This document shows positions 16,899 through 26,102 of a DNA stretch of 64,000 nt, in pieces. Position 1 is the stretch's first letter, and every line of letters starts with the position of its first letter. A model generated the notes under the pieces. The model worked only from the letters and a program-made list of their open reading frames with translations, searched no databases and was not told the origin of the DNA. Origin of the DNA: Candidatus Thorarchaeota archaeon (GTDB lineage: Archaea; Asgardarchaeota; Thorarchaeia; Thorarchaeales; Thorarchaeaceae); the NCBI GenBank assembly GCA_003345545.1, contig PRDH01000039.1, positions 1-64,000 on the forward strand, given 5' to 3'. The position numbers and the translations under genes were made by a program.

Positions 16899-18323
16899 CT
16901 AGGTTATGCCATGTTGGTCCCCTCGTATTCGACGACTTAGATTCAACCTGACTTCAGCAATCCTCTCTGCTGCTCGGCTCTTCTTCGGCCAGAACTCCCT
17001 GATCTCATCGAAGCCATGTACATCCCAATAGAGCGGGCATGCTCCGTAGCAATACGCGAAGTGTTCGCACTCCTTGCACCCCTGAGGCGCGAAATCCTTG
17101 CCTCTCCAGAACCTGCTCGCCCTATTGTACCATACCTTCTCAAATCCTTCATTCAGGAGGTTTCCAACAGGTTCGCTGAAACTTGAACACGGCAGTAGAC
17201 CGCCTTCGGCATCCACTGAGATGAGACCATCACAACACGCACAGCTCTTGGCTCCCAGTCCACTTGCGATTGGGTTGAAGAGACAGACTGGAGTAGGCGC
17301 GTACCATACGAATTGAATTCCCTTCTTGCTTGCCCTGTGCTTCACGCGTTTCACGATCTCCGCGATTTCGGAGTATTTGATCTGCAACTCCTCGCGCAAC
17401 AATGCGGCAGTGCCCGTGTAGATCACCATATTCATGCTGAAGTATGAGAGGTTCAATTCATCAGCCAAAAAATCGACAAGGTCTTCTAGTCTGTCAAGAT
17501 TCGGACGGCAGATGGTTGAGTTGCAGTGAGTATAGATGTCTGTTTCTCGCAGGTTCTTGACTCCCTGAATCGTCTGTTCGAATGCGCCGGGAACACTGAC
17601 GATATGATCGTGTGTCTTTGCATCTGGACCTTCAATTGAGACCTGTGCACTGTTCAGACCCGCATCAACGAGCTTTTTCACAAACTCCTTGTCGCTGCAT
17701 CGCCGGCCATTTGTAATTAGATTGACTCGGAGCCCTTTCGTTCTCCCATACGCGATCAACTCGAACAGATCATCGCGGAGGGTGGGCTCACCTCCCGTAA
17801 AGGAGAGACTGGGCGCCTTAGCGTCATCCGCTATGATATCGATGACTCTCTTTACTTCCTCTGTTGTCATCTCATTTGTTTTTCTGTAGGGTGAGAAAGC
17901 ATAGCAGAACCTGCAGGCATTGTTGCAGCGATAGGTAAGAGCAATCTCACTCAGGACAGGGTACTTGATTTCATGCGTCCCGAATGGTACGATTTTGGCA
18001 GTCTTGTATGAGTAGATATTCTGATTTCCTGAAACCATGTTTCTCAGGTCATCTACAAATGAGGCCAGGTCATTCAGAACTACCTGTCTATCAGCGCCTA
18101 GGTCGACAAAATGGCTGACGAGCTCCTCGATGCTCTTACCCTCGAAGAGAAGCCTCAGCATCCGCATGGCTGTCTCGTTCAGGTTCATGACCTTGTTCGG
18201 TCGCAGGATCAAAAGATTGTCCTCGGGCCGCGGATAGAAGTAGTCCTTGACTTCTAGTATGAACTCAGGAATCCAAGCGAGGTCCTCAATGGCGTAGTCA
18301 TAGTGCGGAATCTGTTGAGACAC
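16899..18323 (-). CDS. PqqD-like / radical SAM / SPASM peptide-modifying enzyme
   Basis: This 474-residue protein has three parts. Residues about 35-98 resemble PqqD (LNETAMRMLRLLFEGKSIEEL), a recognition domain for precursor peptides. Residues about 122-330 are the radical SAM core with Cys133, Cys137 and Cys140 in CNNACRFC and the GGEPTL motif. The C-terminal part has the Cys pattern of SPASM auxiliary iron-sulfur clusters (CACCDG, LLPCSSF, GCKECEHFAYCYGAC). Such enzymes typically install crosslinks or epimerise residues in ribosomally made peptides or act on protein tails. No short precursor is seen immediately beside it, but a Cys/His repeat tail is encoded 2.5 kb away. It diverges from the gene at 18455. 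Confidence 0.9.
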   Translation of the reverse strand: MSQQIPHYDYAIEDLAWIPEFILEVKDYFYPRPEDNLLILRPNKVMNLNETAMRMLRLLFEGKSIEELVSHFVDLGADRQVVLNDLASFVDDLRNMVSGNQNIYSYKTAKIVPFGTHEIKYPVLSEIALTYRCNNACRFCYAFSPYRKTNEMTTEEVKRVIDIIADDAKAPSLSFTGGEPTLRDDLFELIAYGRTKGLRVNLITNGRRCSDKEFVKKLVDAGLNSAQVSIEGPDAKTHDHIVSVPGAFEQTIQGVKNLRETDIYTHCNSTICRPNLDRLEDLVDFLADELNLSYFSMNMVIYTGTAALLREELQIKYSEIAEIVKRVKHRASKKGIQFVWYAPTPVCLFNPIASGLGAKSCACCDGLISVDAEGGLLPCSSFSEPVGNLLNEGFEKVWYNRASRFWRGKDFAPQGCKECEHFAYCYGACPLYWDVHGFDEIREFWPKKSRAAERIAEVRLNLSRRIRGDQHGIT

Positions 18324-18454
18324 TTCTATCTCGCTCTCGTTGAGTTCCTATCATCTTAAGCATTCGGTTCTGATGAAGTGCACGCCCAAGAATCTGAAAG
18401 GCTTAAGTATTCCCAGTCTTCTGTTAGAATCAGCGTTGTCGAGGAGTGTGTTCA

Positions 18455-18850
18455 ATGAGCACAAATGAAATTAAGCTTCCATTTGGTAAAATCAGTCAAA
18501 AGAAGTTGATCATGCATTTCAGCGCATACGATATTGACCTCCCTATCATCGCTGCAGGCATCCGTGAGAGAATGGATGTCTTCCGCGAGCTAGGAGTGGA
18601 GTTTGCTGGGTTTGGAACCGACATCCCCGAGAGTATGTCTGAGCAGTCACCAGCTTTAGTGAAGTGTTTCTTCGAATATGTTGGTGAGGGCGGAGATGCG
18701 AACCTGGTCCTCAAGCGCGTCTACCACCTAGTCTGGGGTGGGATGATTGCGATGTTCCCTGACCTTGAGGAGTGGGCGACAGCTAAAGCTGACCTCTCTA
18801 ATCTGACGCTGGCACAGGCTGAGGTCATTAGAGCAAGGAAAGAGGACTGA
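18455..18850 (+). CDS. Small conserved-looking soluble protein, unknown
   Basis: This 131-residue protein is mostly helical (SAYDIDLPIIAAGIRERMDVFRE and a C-terminal helix rich in Ala/Glu). I do not recognise the family. GTG at 18446 would add three residues; ATG at 18455 has GAGGAG well placed before it. It lies between the radical SAM gene (divergent) and the Cys-tail membrane protein (same direction, 64 bases later). Confidence 0.65.
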   Translation: MSTNEIKLPFGKISQKKLIMHFSAYDIDLPIIAAGIRERMDVFRELGVEFAGFGTDIPESMSEQSPALVKCFFEYVGEGGDANLVLKRVYHLVWGGMIAMFPDLEEWATAKADLSNLTLAQAEVIRARKED

Positions 18851-18914
18851 AGGAATCAACAACCTAGTGGAAGAGAATGACTAGTAATATGGACTATCAC
18901 TGCGAGGGTGAAAC

Positions 18915-21041
18915 GTGAGGAAGGGTCTAGGAGCGATTCTCCTTGTCTTGGTGCTTGCCTTAGGACTTGTCCCGATAACAGTAGTGGCACATATTCCAAG
19001 TGCCAATCCTAACTTGGACAGTGTATACGTTGATGTCATGGTCTTGCCCAATGGACGGATCAACGTGACGTATTGGATGACATTCACTGCGGCGAGTGGT
19101 GGTCTGGGCGGATTCGATTTTCAAGGAATTCAAGAAACAACTCTTGTTGACACGACACGTGCGTATGCTGAATGGGGTGGGAATCGATACGACCTGATTG
19201 TTGGATATATTTCAGAAGGCTACGCCCTTGACTGGACCCCGAGAACACCCGAAGGGCAGCAGGTGCTTGTCGTATTTGGTTACTTCAGTACAAATCGAGT
19301 AGTCGAAATGACAACATCACCGACCTACGGTGACCTTGGAGTCCTCAATTGGGCTCCTGTTCAATGGTCAATCGCTGTCGATTACGAACAAGTCCAGGTA
19401 ATATATCCCATCGAGGTCAATTCCTCATGGATCGAGCCTTCGCATGGAGTGACTCCTGAGGGCGCCCAGTATGCGGGGTATATCGAAGATGAGAATCAAG
19501 GTCTCTGGCGGGATTCTGCGAAGTATCCATTCGATAATATTGACCTACTTGCTTATCCCTATGACATTGCAGCAAGCCCTCGCTACTTCACTGTCAGTAT
19601 GGACTTTGCGAGCCTAAATGCCTATGACCGCTTCAGAGTTTTTCAATACACGAATTGGACATTCTATGCAGCCTTCGCTGAATCAGGAGCGCTCGACTAC
19701 ACTGTCAGCCCCTTCGTAAATGCACAGGCGGACACTCAGTTCCAACTAGAACTCGATGTCTTCAATTATGGTGACCTGCCGCTCGAGAATGTCACAATCT
19801 TGATGACGCTCCCTGAGAATCTCACGCTTGTGTCGGGATCGGTCTTGACCACGGTGGGCGCCCTGACAGGTGGCGATGTGTGGCGTGAGACCTATTTGTT
19901 CGTTCCTGCCAATGTAGCTGCTGTGCTCACAATCAACTTTCTAATCACTTCTTCGTCATTGAACTCTACCGACTGGCCGTCATTCTCGGTGGATATCTAT
20001 GTTCAGGAGTACATTCCGCCACTTATTCCGCCTTCTTACTGGATATTCATCATAGGCGGTGCATTTGCCCTGGGCATGGTCTACTACGGATATAGAAAAG
20101 TGACAGCATCATATGGTGCGAAGTGGGAGGTTGATGAGACAACCTACACGTATTCCACCCCTGAAATTGCTATACAGACATTTGGAGAGCCGGGCGCCGT
20201 AGCCGATCTTGACCCAATCGAGTCGGCGTTCTTCGTAAACACAACCCGACAAAAACTTGTATCCATGATTATGATGTCATGTGTTCGAAAGGGTGCAATC
20301 AGGGTCCTGTCAACGGATCCGTTGAAGGTTTCCGTTACCGGCCTCCAGTTCGAGGAACTGACGTACTACGAAGAGAAATTCATAGCCAGCATCACGGATG
20401 ATGAGCTGGACCCCGGAAAAATCGATGCAATGCTCGACGAGCTCGCGGACAAGGTCCAAGAGAAGGCCTGGAAAGCTGATTTTGAGGTCACAAAGGAACA
20501 CCATGATGAGATGGTCGAGGGTGCGTGGAGAGAACTGGAGGAAGAGCCCACGCTCGATGGACGTACTGATTACTACTTCAATCAGCAATACCATGACAGT
20601 GGGTGGGCTTGGTACTGGCTATACATGCACCCACGCCATGACACTGACATAGGAAGGGTCTTCAGCAGCCCCGGGACTGCAATCGCTCCGCCGCAAATTC
20701 CTGACTGGTTTTCTGATTTGTCGGCGGCAACCGGCAATGCCGTTTCAAGTGTTGGGCGAGTAGTAGGGGATGTAGCCACGACTACAGGTCAGATTATGAC
20801 AAACGTGACCAACACAATAGGTAGCGTCTTGCAGAGTGTGGGCAATATCATCACCGAGCCTCTGAAGCCACTGATTGAAGGGACAAGTAGATGTGTTTCC
20901 CACGATGCCTGCCACAGTGCTTGTGTTTCCCATGATGCCTGTCATAGCGCCTGTCACAGCGCCTGTCACAGTGCCTGCGTCTGTCATAGCGCCTGTCACA
21001 GCGCATGTCACAGTGCGTGTGTGTCTGGAGGCTTCAGGTAG
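18915..21041 (+). CDS. DUF2207-like secreted/membrane protein with Cys-His repeat tail
   Basis: This 708-residue protein has a signal peptide (1-25), a large extracellular beta-rich part (about 30-370) with many N-x-S/T sites, a TM helix near 375-395 and a cytoplasmic part (about 396-659). The plan resembles DUF2207 membrane proteins. The last 49 residues (660-708) consist of repeats of CHSA and CVSHDA, with 11 Cys and 9 His, and end in GGFR. A GTG start follows GAGGGTGA. The metallophosphoesterase start follows the stop directly. The tail could bind metal or be enzymatically modified; neither is known. The repeat DNA has varied synonymous codons, so the amino-acid pattern is under selection. 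Confidence 0.8.
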   Translation: MRKGLGAILLVLVLALGLVPITVVAHIPSANPNLDSVYVDVMVLPNGRINVTYWMTFTAASGGLGGFDFQGIQETTLVDTTRAYAEWGGNRYDLIVGYISEGYALDWTPRTPEGQQVLVVFGYFSTNRVVEMTTSPTYGDLGVLNWAPVQWSIAVDYEQVQVIYPIEVNSSWIEPSHGVTPEGAQYAGYIEDENQGLWRDSAKYPFDNIDLLAYPYDIAASPRYFTVSMDFASLNAYDRFRVFQYTNWTFYAAFAESGALDYTVSPFVNAQADTQFQLELDVFNYGDLPLENVTILMTLPENLTLVSGSVLTTVGALTGGDVWRETYLFVPANVAAVLTINFLITSSSLNSTDWPSFSVDIYVQEYIPPLIPPSYWIFIIGGAFALGMVYYGYRKVTASYGAKWEVDETTYTYSTPEIAIQTFGEPGAVADLDPIESAFFVNTTRQKLVSMIMMSCVRKGAIRVLSTDPLKVSVTGLQFEELTYYEEKFIASITDDELDPGKIDAMLDELADKVQEKAWKADFEVTKEHHDEMVEGAWRELEEEPTLDGRTDYYFNQQYHDSGWAWYWLYMHPRHDTDIGRVFSSPGTAIAPPQIPDWFSDLSAATGNAVSSVGRVVGDVATTTGQIMTNVTNTIGSVLQSVGNIITEPLKPLIEGTSRCVSHDACHSACVSHDACHSACHSACHSACVCHSACHSACHSACVSGGFR
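20892..21023 (+). repeat. 12-base tandem coding repeats (CHSA units)
   Basis: Degenerate 12-base units of the form TGTCACAGYGCN, alternating with 18-base units, encode Cys-His-Ser-Ala and Cys-Val-Ser-His-Asp-Ala. The copies differ at third positions. Confidence 0.85.
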
Positions 21042-21797
21042 ATGCCAAGACCTCACACAACGATCTTCCATGTCAGTGATGTCCATGTTGGCGAAATTGG
21101 AGTCACGCTCGACGATCTGAGAATGATTCTCGACCGCATTGAGAAAAAAGCAGCGAATGTGTCGTCACCCTTGCTTGTCGTAACAGGTGACCTCACAACT
21201 GAGGGTTTACGCGAGGAGTTCGAAGGCTTCTCATCTGCGCTGCAAGGATTCTCGGTGCCCCACGTTATCATTCCCGGAAATCACGATGAGCGAAACTATG
21301 GTTCAGCAGTCTTCGAGGAGTTCTTTGGAGAACGGTTCAAGACCTATCAGACTGAAAACATCGCAATCTACGCTGCAGACAGTGCAGAGCCTGACAACGA
21401 CGCAGGGCATGTCGGCCGCGTCAAGTATAATGAGATGCGTGATTTCTTCAATAGCTCCAAAGAGAAGGTCCGGATATTTGCACTTCATCACCACTTGGTT
21501 CCGGTGCCGCATACTGGGAGAGAACAGAACGTCGTTGAGGATGCCGGTGACGTATTAGCGGTTCTTGACAATACAAATTGCTCTATGGTTCTAAGTGGCC
21601 ATCGCCATGTTCCTTGGACATGGAAACTCGGTGATATGGTCATCTGCAATACCGGAACTCTTCTCTCAAGGAGAGTGCGAGGCGCGACAACTCAACTATA
21701 CAGTCGAGTCGAATTAACGAAGGAAGAAGCCATCATTAGCCTCTGTTACAAAGATGCTACTGAGCGAGTCTTTGCAAGAGCACCACTCAGGGCCTAG
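21042..21797 (+). CDS. Calcineurin-like metallophosphoesterase
   Basis: This 251-residue protein has all the dinuclear-metal motifs of the family: HVSDVHVGE (D-x-H), VTGDLT, PGNHDE, LHHH and a final SGHRH. It hydrolyses phosphomonoesters or diesters; the substrate is unknown. The C-terminal part (about 185-250) resembles that of small archaeal phosphoesterases. The ATG follows the TAG of the Cys-tail gene with no gap, so the two are translationally coupled and probably cotranscribed. Confidence 0.88.
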   Translation: MPRPHTTIFHVSDVHVGEIGVTLDDLRMILDRIEKKAANVSSPLLVVTGDLTTEGLREEFEGFSSALQGFSVPHVIIPGNHDERNYGSAVFEEFFGERFKTYQTENIAIYAADSAEPDNDAGHVGRVKYNEMRDFFNSSKEKVRIFALHHHLVPVPHTGREQNVVEDAGDVLAVLDNTNCSMVLSGHRHVPWTWKLGDMVICNTGTLLSRRVRGATTQLYSRVELTKEEAIISLCYKDATERVFARAPLRA

Positions 21798-21816
21798 TGA
21801 GGGCTTCACTCTTCTA

Positions 21817-22170
21817 CTACAGCTGATTGAAGAACCACACAACATCCACAGAGGTCACATTTGCCAACATGGCAGGCAAACTTACAGCTCCTCTCACTAC
21901 GACTATTGAGTTGAGGGTCGATGCTCCTGCCCAATTTATCAGCACGAAGTTGCTCCCATCAGAAATTGTGATGATGTTCCCTATTCTTAGAGTCACTTCT
22001 CCTTTCACAGCGACCGCAGTGCCAAATGGTACTAGGCCATCATTGATATCATTGATACTGGTAAGTCCAAACAAGCCATCATGCCATGCGATTACGCCCA
22101 CAGCAATGACGACTATTACCACGATGCCAAGAAGAATCTTAGCAGCAGATTTTCCCTTCTTCTTCGTCAT
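21817..22170 (-). CDS. Membrane-anchored OB-fold-like protein
   Basis: From ATG at 22170 the protein has 117 residues: a basic N-terminus (MTKKKGKSAAK), one TM helix (about 12-32), then five beta-rich segments (VAVKGEVTLRIGNIITISDG, FVLINWAG, SIVVVRGAVS, VDVVWFF) that fit an OB fold. A longer frame begins 20 residues earlier, but AGGA before 22170 and the typical MTKKK start favour the shorter form. It converges with the metallophosphoesterase. OB folds bind nucleic acid or sugars; nothing shows which applies here. Confidence 0.65.
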   Translation of the reverse strand: MTKKKGKSAAKILLGIVVIVVIAVGVIAWHDGLFGLTSINDINDGLVPFGTAVAVKGEVTLRIGNIITISDGSNFVLINWAGASTLNSIVVVRGAVSLPAMLANVTSVDVVWFFNQL

Positions 22171-22271
22171 ATGGATTCCTATCTTCGCCAGTGCAATCCA
22201 AGATAAAAACCATCTTGAATTGAAGGACAAGTACTAAAGAGGCGAAGGCTCTCGTCTGGTTGTTGGTAACT

Positions 22272-23495
22272 ATGGATGTACCCGCGACCTATGCAAGGCT
22301 CTGTGGTGAGGTGTCCCACTTCACAAAGGAGAAGACAGGGACTAGTCTTGTTGATGCGTATTTTGGTCCAGAGGCATTAGACCCCATTCACCAGAGAAAA
22401 GGGAAATCACCAGAGGAGCTGGTCGGTGAAGTCAAATCCCTTATCGATGGGATTCGCGATGAGATTGACTCCCAGCTGAGAGCGGACCATTTGATTGGTG
22501 AGTGCGAATCGATCTGTGTCGTGGTCGAATGGCTTGCGGGAAGGAAAATCCCCTATGCAGACCTTGTACACGATATTTTTCACATTCCAATGAAGAGATT
22601 CTCCGATAGGGCCATCAAAGAGAGAATCGCGGTTCTCGATGATGCACTCACAGGATTTTCCGGTTCGGACCTGCGAGAGCGTGTTGCTTTCTTTGTCAAG
22701 CGAGGCGAAATCACAGGTGCCCAGCTTCAGCACCTCATTGAAGGCGAGCTTCAAACGAAGGCTGCACAAGTCGGTGAGATGTTCAAGAGGAGAATCCATT
22801 CCGTAATGGGAACAGATGTCACTGATAATGGCGTTGAATACCAGACTGTTAGGGGAGCTCCCTGGAGCGGGTACAATTGGTATCAACCCGGTTTCAAATC
22901 AATAAACCAGTTCAATCTTGACGTGACTTTCAATATTGACACGCTGTATGGCGTCATATTTCACGAATACGAACACCATGTTTCAAACCTCTGGCGTGAG
23001 AAGTACTATCGGGAGTCTGGCGATCTTGAACTTGCAGTTGTGCCTCTCCACACGGGAAGGTGCGTTATCTCGGAGGGAACTGCTGACACGGCAAGGGAGT
23101 TTCTGGGTGTCGTCGAGGACAATCCCAATATCAAGATTGCTGAAGCTCTGAACACTCTTCGCAGGATGACCAGCATCAACGCAGCTATCATGCTGAATGA
23201 CAGGGGGAGGACGGTGGATGAAGCTGTGGACTACATGATTGAATATGGATTTAGAACTCCCGAGTCCGCCAGGTCTGCAATAGGGTTCATAAGTCCAAGG
23301 ACTTCCACTGGCGGTCAAAACTTCTGGGCTCCATACATCTTTACCTACTACTTTGGCAAGACAGATTTCGTGCTTCCTGTTTTCAACAAGGCCGCAGGAG
23401 AGGGCGAGCTTACAAGGTTCTTTCAGACCCTGTATCTCAACCCGTACTCCGGTTCCAGTGTGACCTGGAAGCAAGCCTTTGATTGGCTGAATTGA
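22272..23495 (+). CDS. HExxH zinc metallopeptidase-like protein
   Basis: This is a mostly helical protein of about 407 residues with HEYEHH (His231, Glu232, His235) and a downstream ISEGTAD with Glu268, the arrangement of a gluzincin active site with a third ligand on a following helix. The overall organisation recalls DUF885 or M32-type carboxypeptidases, though I cannot place it securely. A TTG at 22260 would add four residues. It has no signal peptide, so it is probably cytoplasmic and may act in peptide degradation. Confidence 0.75.
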   Translation: MDVPATYARLCGEVSHFTKEKTGTSLVDAYFGPEALDPIHQRKGKSPEELVGEVKSLIDGIRDEIDSQLRADHLIGECESICVVVEWLAGRKIPYADLVHDIFHIPMKRFSDRAIKERIAVLDDALTGFSGSDLRERVAFFVKRGEITGAQLQHLIEGELQTKAAQVGEMFKRRIHSVMGTDVTDNGVEYQTVRGAPWSGYNWYQPGFKSINQFNLDVTFNIDTLYGVIFHEYEHHVSNLWREKYYRESGDLELAVVPLHTGRCVISEGTADTAREFLGVVEDNPNIKIAEALNTLRRMTSINAAIMLNDRGRTVDEAVDYMIEYGFRTPESARSAIGFISPRTSTGGQNFWAPYIFTYYFGKTDFVLPVFNKAAGEGELTRFFQTLYLNPYSGSSVTWKQAFDWLN

Positions 23496-23562
23496 ATCTT
23501 GAAGAAGACTATTGCCGGAATCGAAGTGGAGGGCTCCTTTTCCTTCGCCTGAACAAGATGAG

Positions 23563-23588
23563 GTGTGATGGCCGACCGACCATCACAC
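23563..23588. terminator. Hairpin between convergent genes
   Basis: GTGTGATGG and CCATCACAC form a perfect 9-bp stem with an 8-base loop in the 100-base gap between the metallopeptidase (+) and the DUF6159-like gene (-). It is a likely bidirectional terminator, although no long T-run follows. Confidence 0.45.
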
Positions 23589-23595
23589 TATGCTA

Positions 23596-24978
23596 TCAGC
23601 TCTGGCCACTTCCCTGTGCTCTGTCGTAGGCGCGGTCGAGCTCCTGAGTCATTGCACTCGGGATGGCAGTTTTACCAGCTATGTCACCCTCTTTCCGCCT
23701 AATGAAGACGTACAGAAGCGTGACATAGACAATGTCGAAGGTTCTTAACACGAGTGCACTTGGAATTGCGGCAAAGACTGTGAACACGATTACTACCAGC
23801 AATGTCGTGAAGATATCTCCTCCAGAATAGATCCAGCCAAAGAGCCCCCCAAATGCTGCAAAGCCAATGAACATCATGAATGCCAACACACTGAATCCCC
23901 AGCGGACTGCAGTTTCCTTGATCATGACATCGACGAAATTCTTTCGCACTAATCCGGCACTTCTCTTGATGGCTTTCGTTGCACTGAGATCTTCCGCCAC
24001 CATTGCTGGTATAGTGAAGTAGTTCACGAGCATCCAGACCCAAGCGATTATCCCTGAGGCAGCTGCTCCAGCCCCTCTGGCAAATACATTGGACGACCTT
24101 CTAGCTACAGCTGAAATGATCAACCTGACGAGTGCTATTATGACGCTCATAATGCTCAAGACAACGAGACCTCCGATGACGCCAAGTGATGCCTTTACGC
24201 CATCTCCGAGGCTCGGATCCTGTCCTCGCATGTAGATGTATGTGATGGCAGAGGTTGTTGAGTAGGCGAAATTGTAGAAGAATATGGTCACGAAGAGGTA
24301 CACCACAATGCCTATGATATAGCCCCAATCCCTTTCTAGGATGAATTCATAATCAGGCGCCAAGACCTGCGGCATGAAGAAGACAATAATACCTGCAAAG
24401 AGCACTGCTGAAACTAGGGTGAAAATCATTGTGAGCAGTGGCGGCACAAAGGTCCCCTTCTCATCAAGCGTGACTTGGCCGGTCAATTTGATGATTTCAC
24501 CAGCTCTCCGGACTCTGTCCTTGAACACTGTAAATAGAAGAACAGTGATGAGTAGTGTAAAGATGCCTGGTATCATGATAGGCCATGCTGTGCCCAATGC
24601 TGCCAAGGGAATCGCTCCGCTAATGACCAGGAATATGACAAGTCCCCAGGTCAGGAGATTCATAACACCTGCACCGATGTAAATGAGAGTCCCTCCCAAT
24701 CGCCTTGCAGCCATTGATGCCCCGAGACCCAAGCCAATGCTCAGAACTATTATGGCGCCGAGCCCCACTGCTAGTAGCCAGAGGTTATCAGCCAAGTAGG
24801 GTGAAATGCTCCCAATAATGCTCGTAATGTCGGCTTCATACACAAGCCATAGATTCCATAGTGCGTACATACCCAATCCAACGAATGCTCCGAACACAAT
24901 CAATAGTCCGGCAATTGCACCCTTATGACTCGGGTATTTCTGCTTCTCATGATAATCGATAAGATCAACACTTGTCAA
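23596..24978 (-). CDS. DUF6159-like polytopic membrane protein
   Basis: This 460-residue protein has about ten TM helices. Segments such as SAITYIYMRGQDPSLGDGVKAS and VAEDLSATKAIKRSAGLVRKNF match the pattern of DUF6159 proteins, which keep these charged motifs between helices. Function is unknown. TTG at 24978 is preceded by GGAGGA. The adjacent gene across a 132-base promoter region is the first universal stress protein. Confidence 0.75.
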   Translation of the reverse strand: MTSVDLIDYHEKQKYPSHKGAIAGLLIVFGAFVGLGMYALWNLWLVYEADITSIIGSISPYLADNLWLLAVGLGAIIVLSIGLGLGASMAARRLGGTLIYIGAGVMNLLTWGLVIFLVISGAIPLAALGTAWPIMIPGIFTLLITVLLFTVFKDRVRRAGEIIKLTGQVTLDEKGTFVPPLLTMIFTLVSAVLFAGIIVFFMPQVLAPDYEFILERDWGYIIGIVVYLFVTIFFYNFAYSTTSAITYIYMRGQDPSLGDGVKASLGVIGGLVVLSIMSVIIALVRLIISAVARRSSNVFARGAGAAASGIIAWVWMLVNYFTIPAMVAEDLSATKAIKRSAGLVRKNFVDVMIKETAVRWGFSVLAFMMFIGFAAFGGLFGWIYSGGDIFTTLLVVIVFTVFAAIPSALVLRTFDIVYVTLLYVFIRRKEGDIAGKTAIPSAMTQELDRAYDRAQGSGQS

Positions 24979-25110
24979 GTGATTGCTCCTCCTTCAGACG
25001 CGTCAACAATCTCTGCCTATTCTGACATACGTGAATATTAACGTTGGCACTGAACAGGAAAACTGGCCATTATAACAAGTTATTTGAGAGAAAAGTGACT
25101 ACTCGTGTTC

Positions 25111-25584
25111 ATGGAAGAAATTCGATACTGTGCTGATGGGCATATCTTCTGCAATGCCAGGCGAATCATGCTTGCAGTTGATGGTAGTGAAGGTTCATCA
25201 CGAGCCGCCACTGTTGCTTTCGAAGTTGCTGAGATGACAAAGTCCAAGCTCTTCATTGTTCACGTAATTCCAACGCCTATTGTCAGACAAATCGCGTTAA
25301 TGTCAGAATCTGACCCTGAAGAGATTCTGATCAAGTATAAGGTCAAGGGTGAGAAACTCCTTGAGGGTGTAAGAAAGGCATCCACCAAGTACAAGATAGA
25401 AACCGAAGTCATATTGGACAGAGGCTCTCCTTCGGATAGAATCATTTACTTGTCAAAGGAAAAGAAGGTGGATCTTGTGGTTATTGGCGCTAGAGGTGCT
25501 ACAGGCGGCGGACGTACAGGCTTGGGAAGTTCAGCAGAACGAGTGACGTTCGGAGCTGATTGTCCTGTGCTTGTCGTCAAATAA
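25111..25584 (+). CDS. Universal stress protein (UspA family), copy 1
   Basis: This 157-residue protein has one UspA domain. It carries the nucleotide-binding Asp in MLAVDGS and the G-x2-G-x9-G-S/T motif GARGATGGGRTGLGSS, so it probably binds ATP. A GTG six bases upstream would add two residues, but the paralogue that follows begins MEEI at the same place, which supports ATG at 25111. Two Cys (near residues 7 and 12) are not shared with copy 2. A possible TATA segment (ATTATAAC) lies near 25070. Confidence 0.88.
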   Translation: MEEIRYCADGHIFCNARRIMLAVDGSEGSSRAATVAFEVAEMTKSKLFIVHVIPTPIVRQIALMSESDPEEILIKYKVKGEKLLEGVRKASTKYKIETEVILDRGSPSDRIIYLSKEKKVDLVVIGARGATGGGRTGLGSSAERVTFGADCPVLVVK

Positions 25585-25628
25585 CCAGAATACCGAGGCT
25601 TTTTCAGAGACTTTTCCCTAGTATATGT

Positions 25629-26102
25629 ATGGAAGAAATCATGTATAAATCGCCAGATCGGTTTTTCTGGCGGACAAAGCGGATTCTTCTTCCGGTCGAC
25701 GGTAGTGGTGCGGCCGCCAGAGCTGCGACCGTAGCGTATGAACTAGCTGAGATTACAAAGGGCACCATATTGCTCCTCCATGTCGTCAATATCGGAATGG
25801 TGCAGCAAATAGCCACAATGTCGGACACCGACTCTCTCGAGTTACTCACACGATACATAGTGAATGGCGAACGTCTCCTCGAAGGATACAGGAAGGCAGC
25901 GTCTGAGTTCAAACTTGAAATCGAGCCCATCCTTGAACAGGGTCTGCCCTCCGACAAGATCATCACTATTGCCAAAGAGAAGAAGGTGGATCTCATTATC
26001 ATGGGCTCTCAAGGAATGACTGCTGAGTCCCGAGGCGGACTTGGGAGTGCAACAGAGAGAGTTGTCCGTAAGGCACCCTGTGCTGTACTCGTAATCAGGT
26101 AG
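25629..26102 (+). CDS. Universal stress protein (UspA family), copy 2
   Basis: This 157-residue paralogue of the preceding gene has LLPVDGS and the ATP-binding motif GSQGMTAESRGGLGSA. The longest frame begins at 25560 inside the previous gene, but the first 23 residues are unlike any Usp and MEEI at 25629 aligns with copy 1. It is 44 bases downstream of copy 1. Its last eight bases overlap the convergent gene. Confidence 0.87.
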   Translation: MEEIMYKSPDRFFWRTKRILLPVDGSGAAARAATVAYELAEITKGTILLLHVVNIGMVQQIATMSDTDSLELLTRYIVNGERLLEGYRKAASEFKLEIEPILEQGLPSDKIITIAKEKKVDLIIMGSQGMTAESRGGLGSATERVVRKAPCAVLVIR

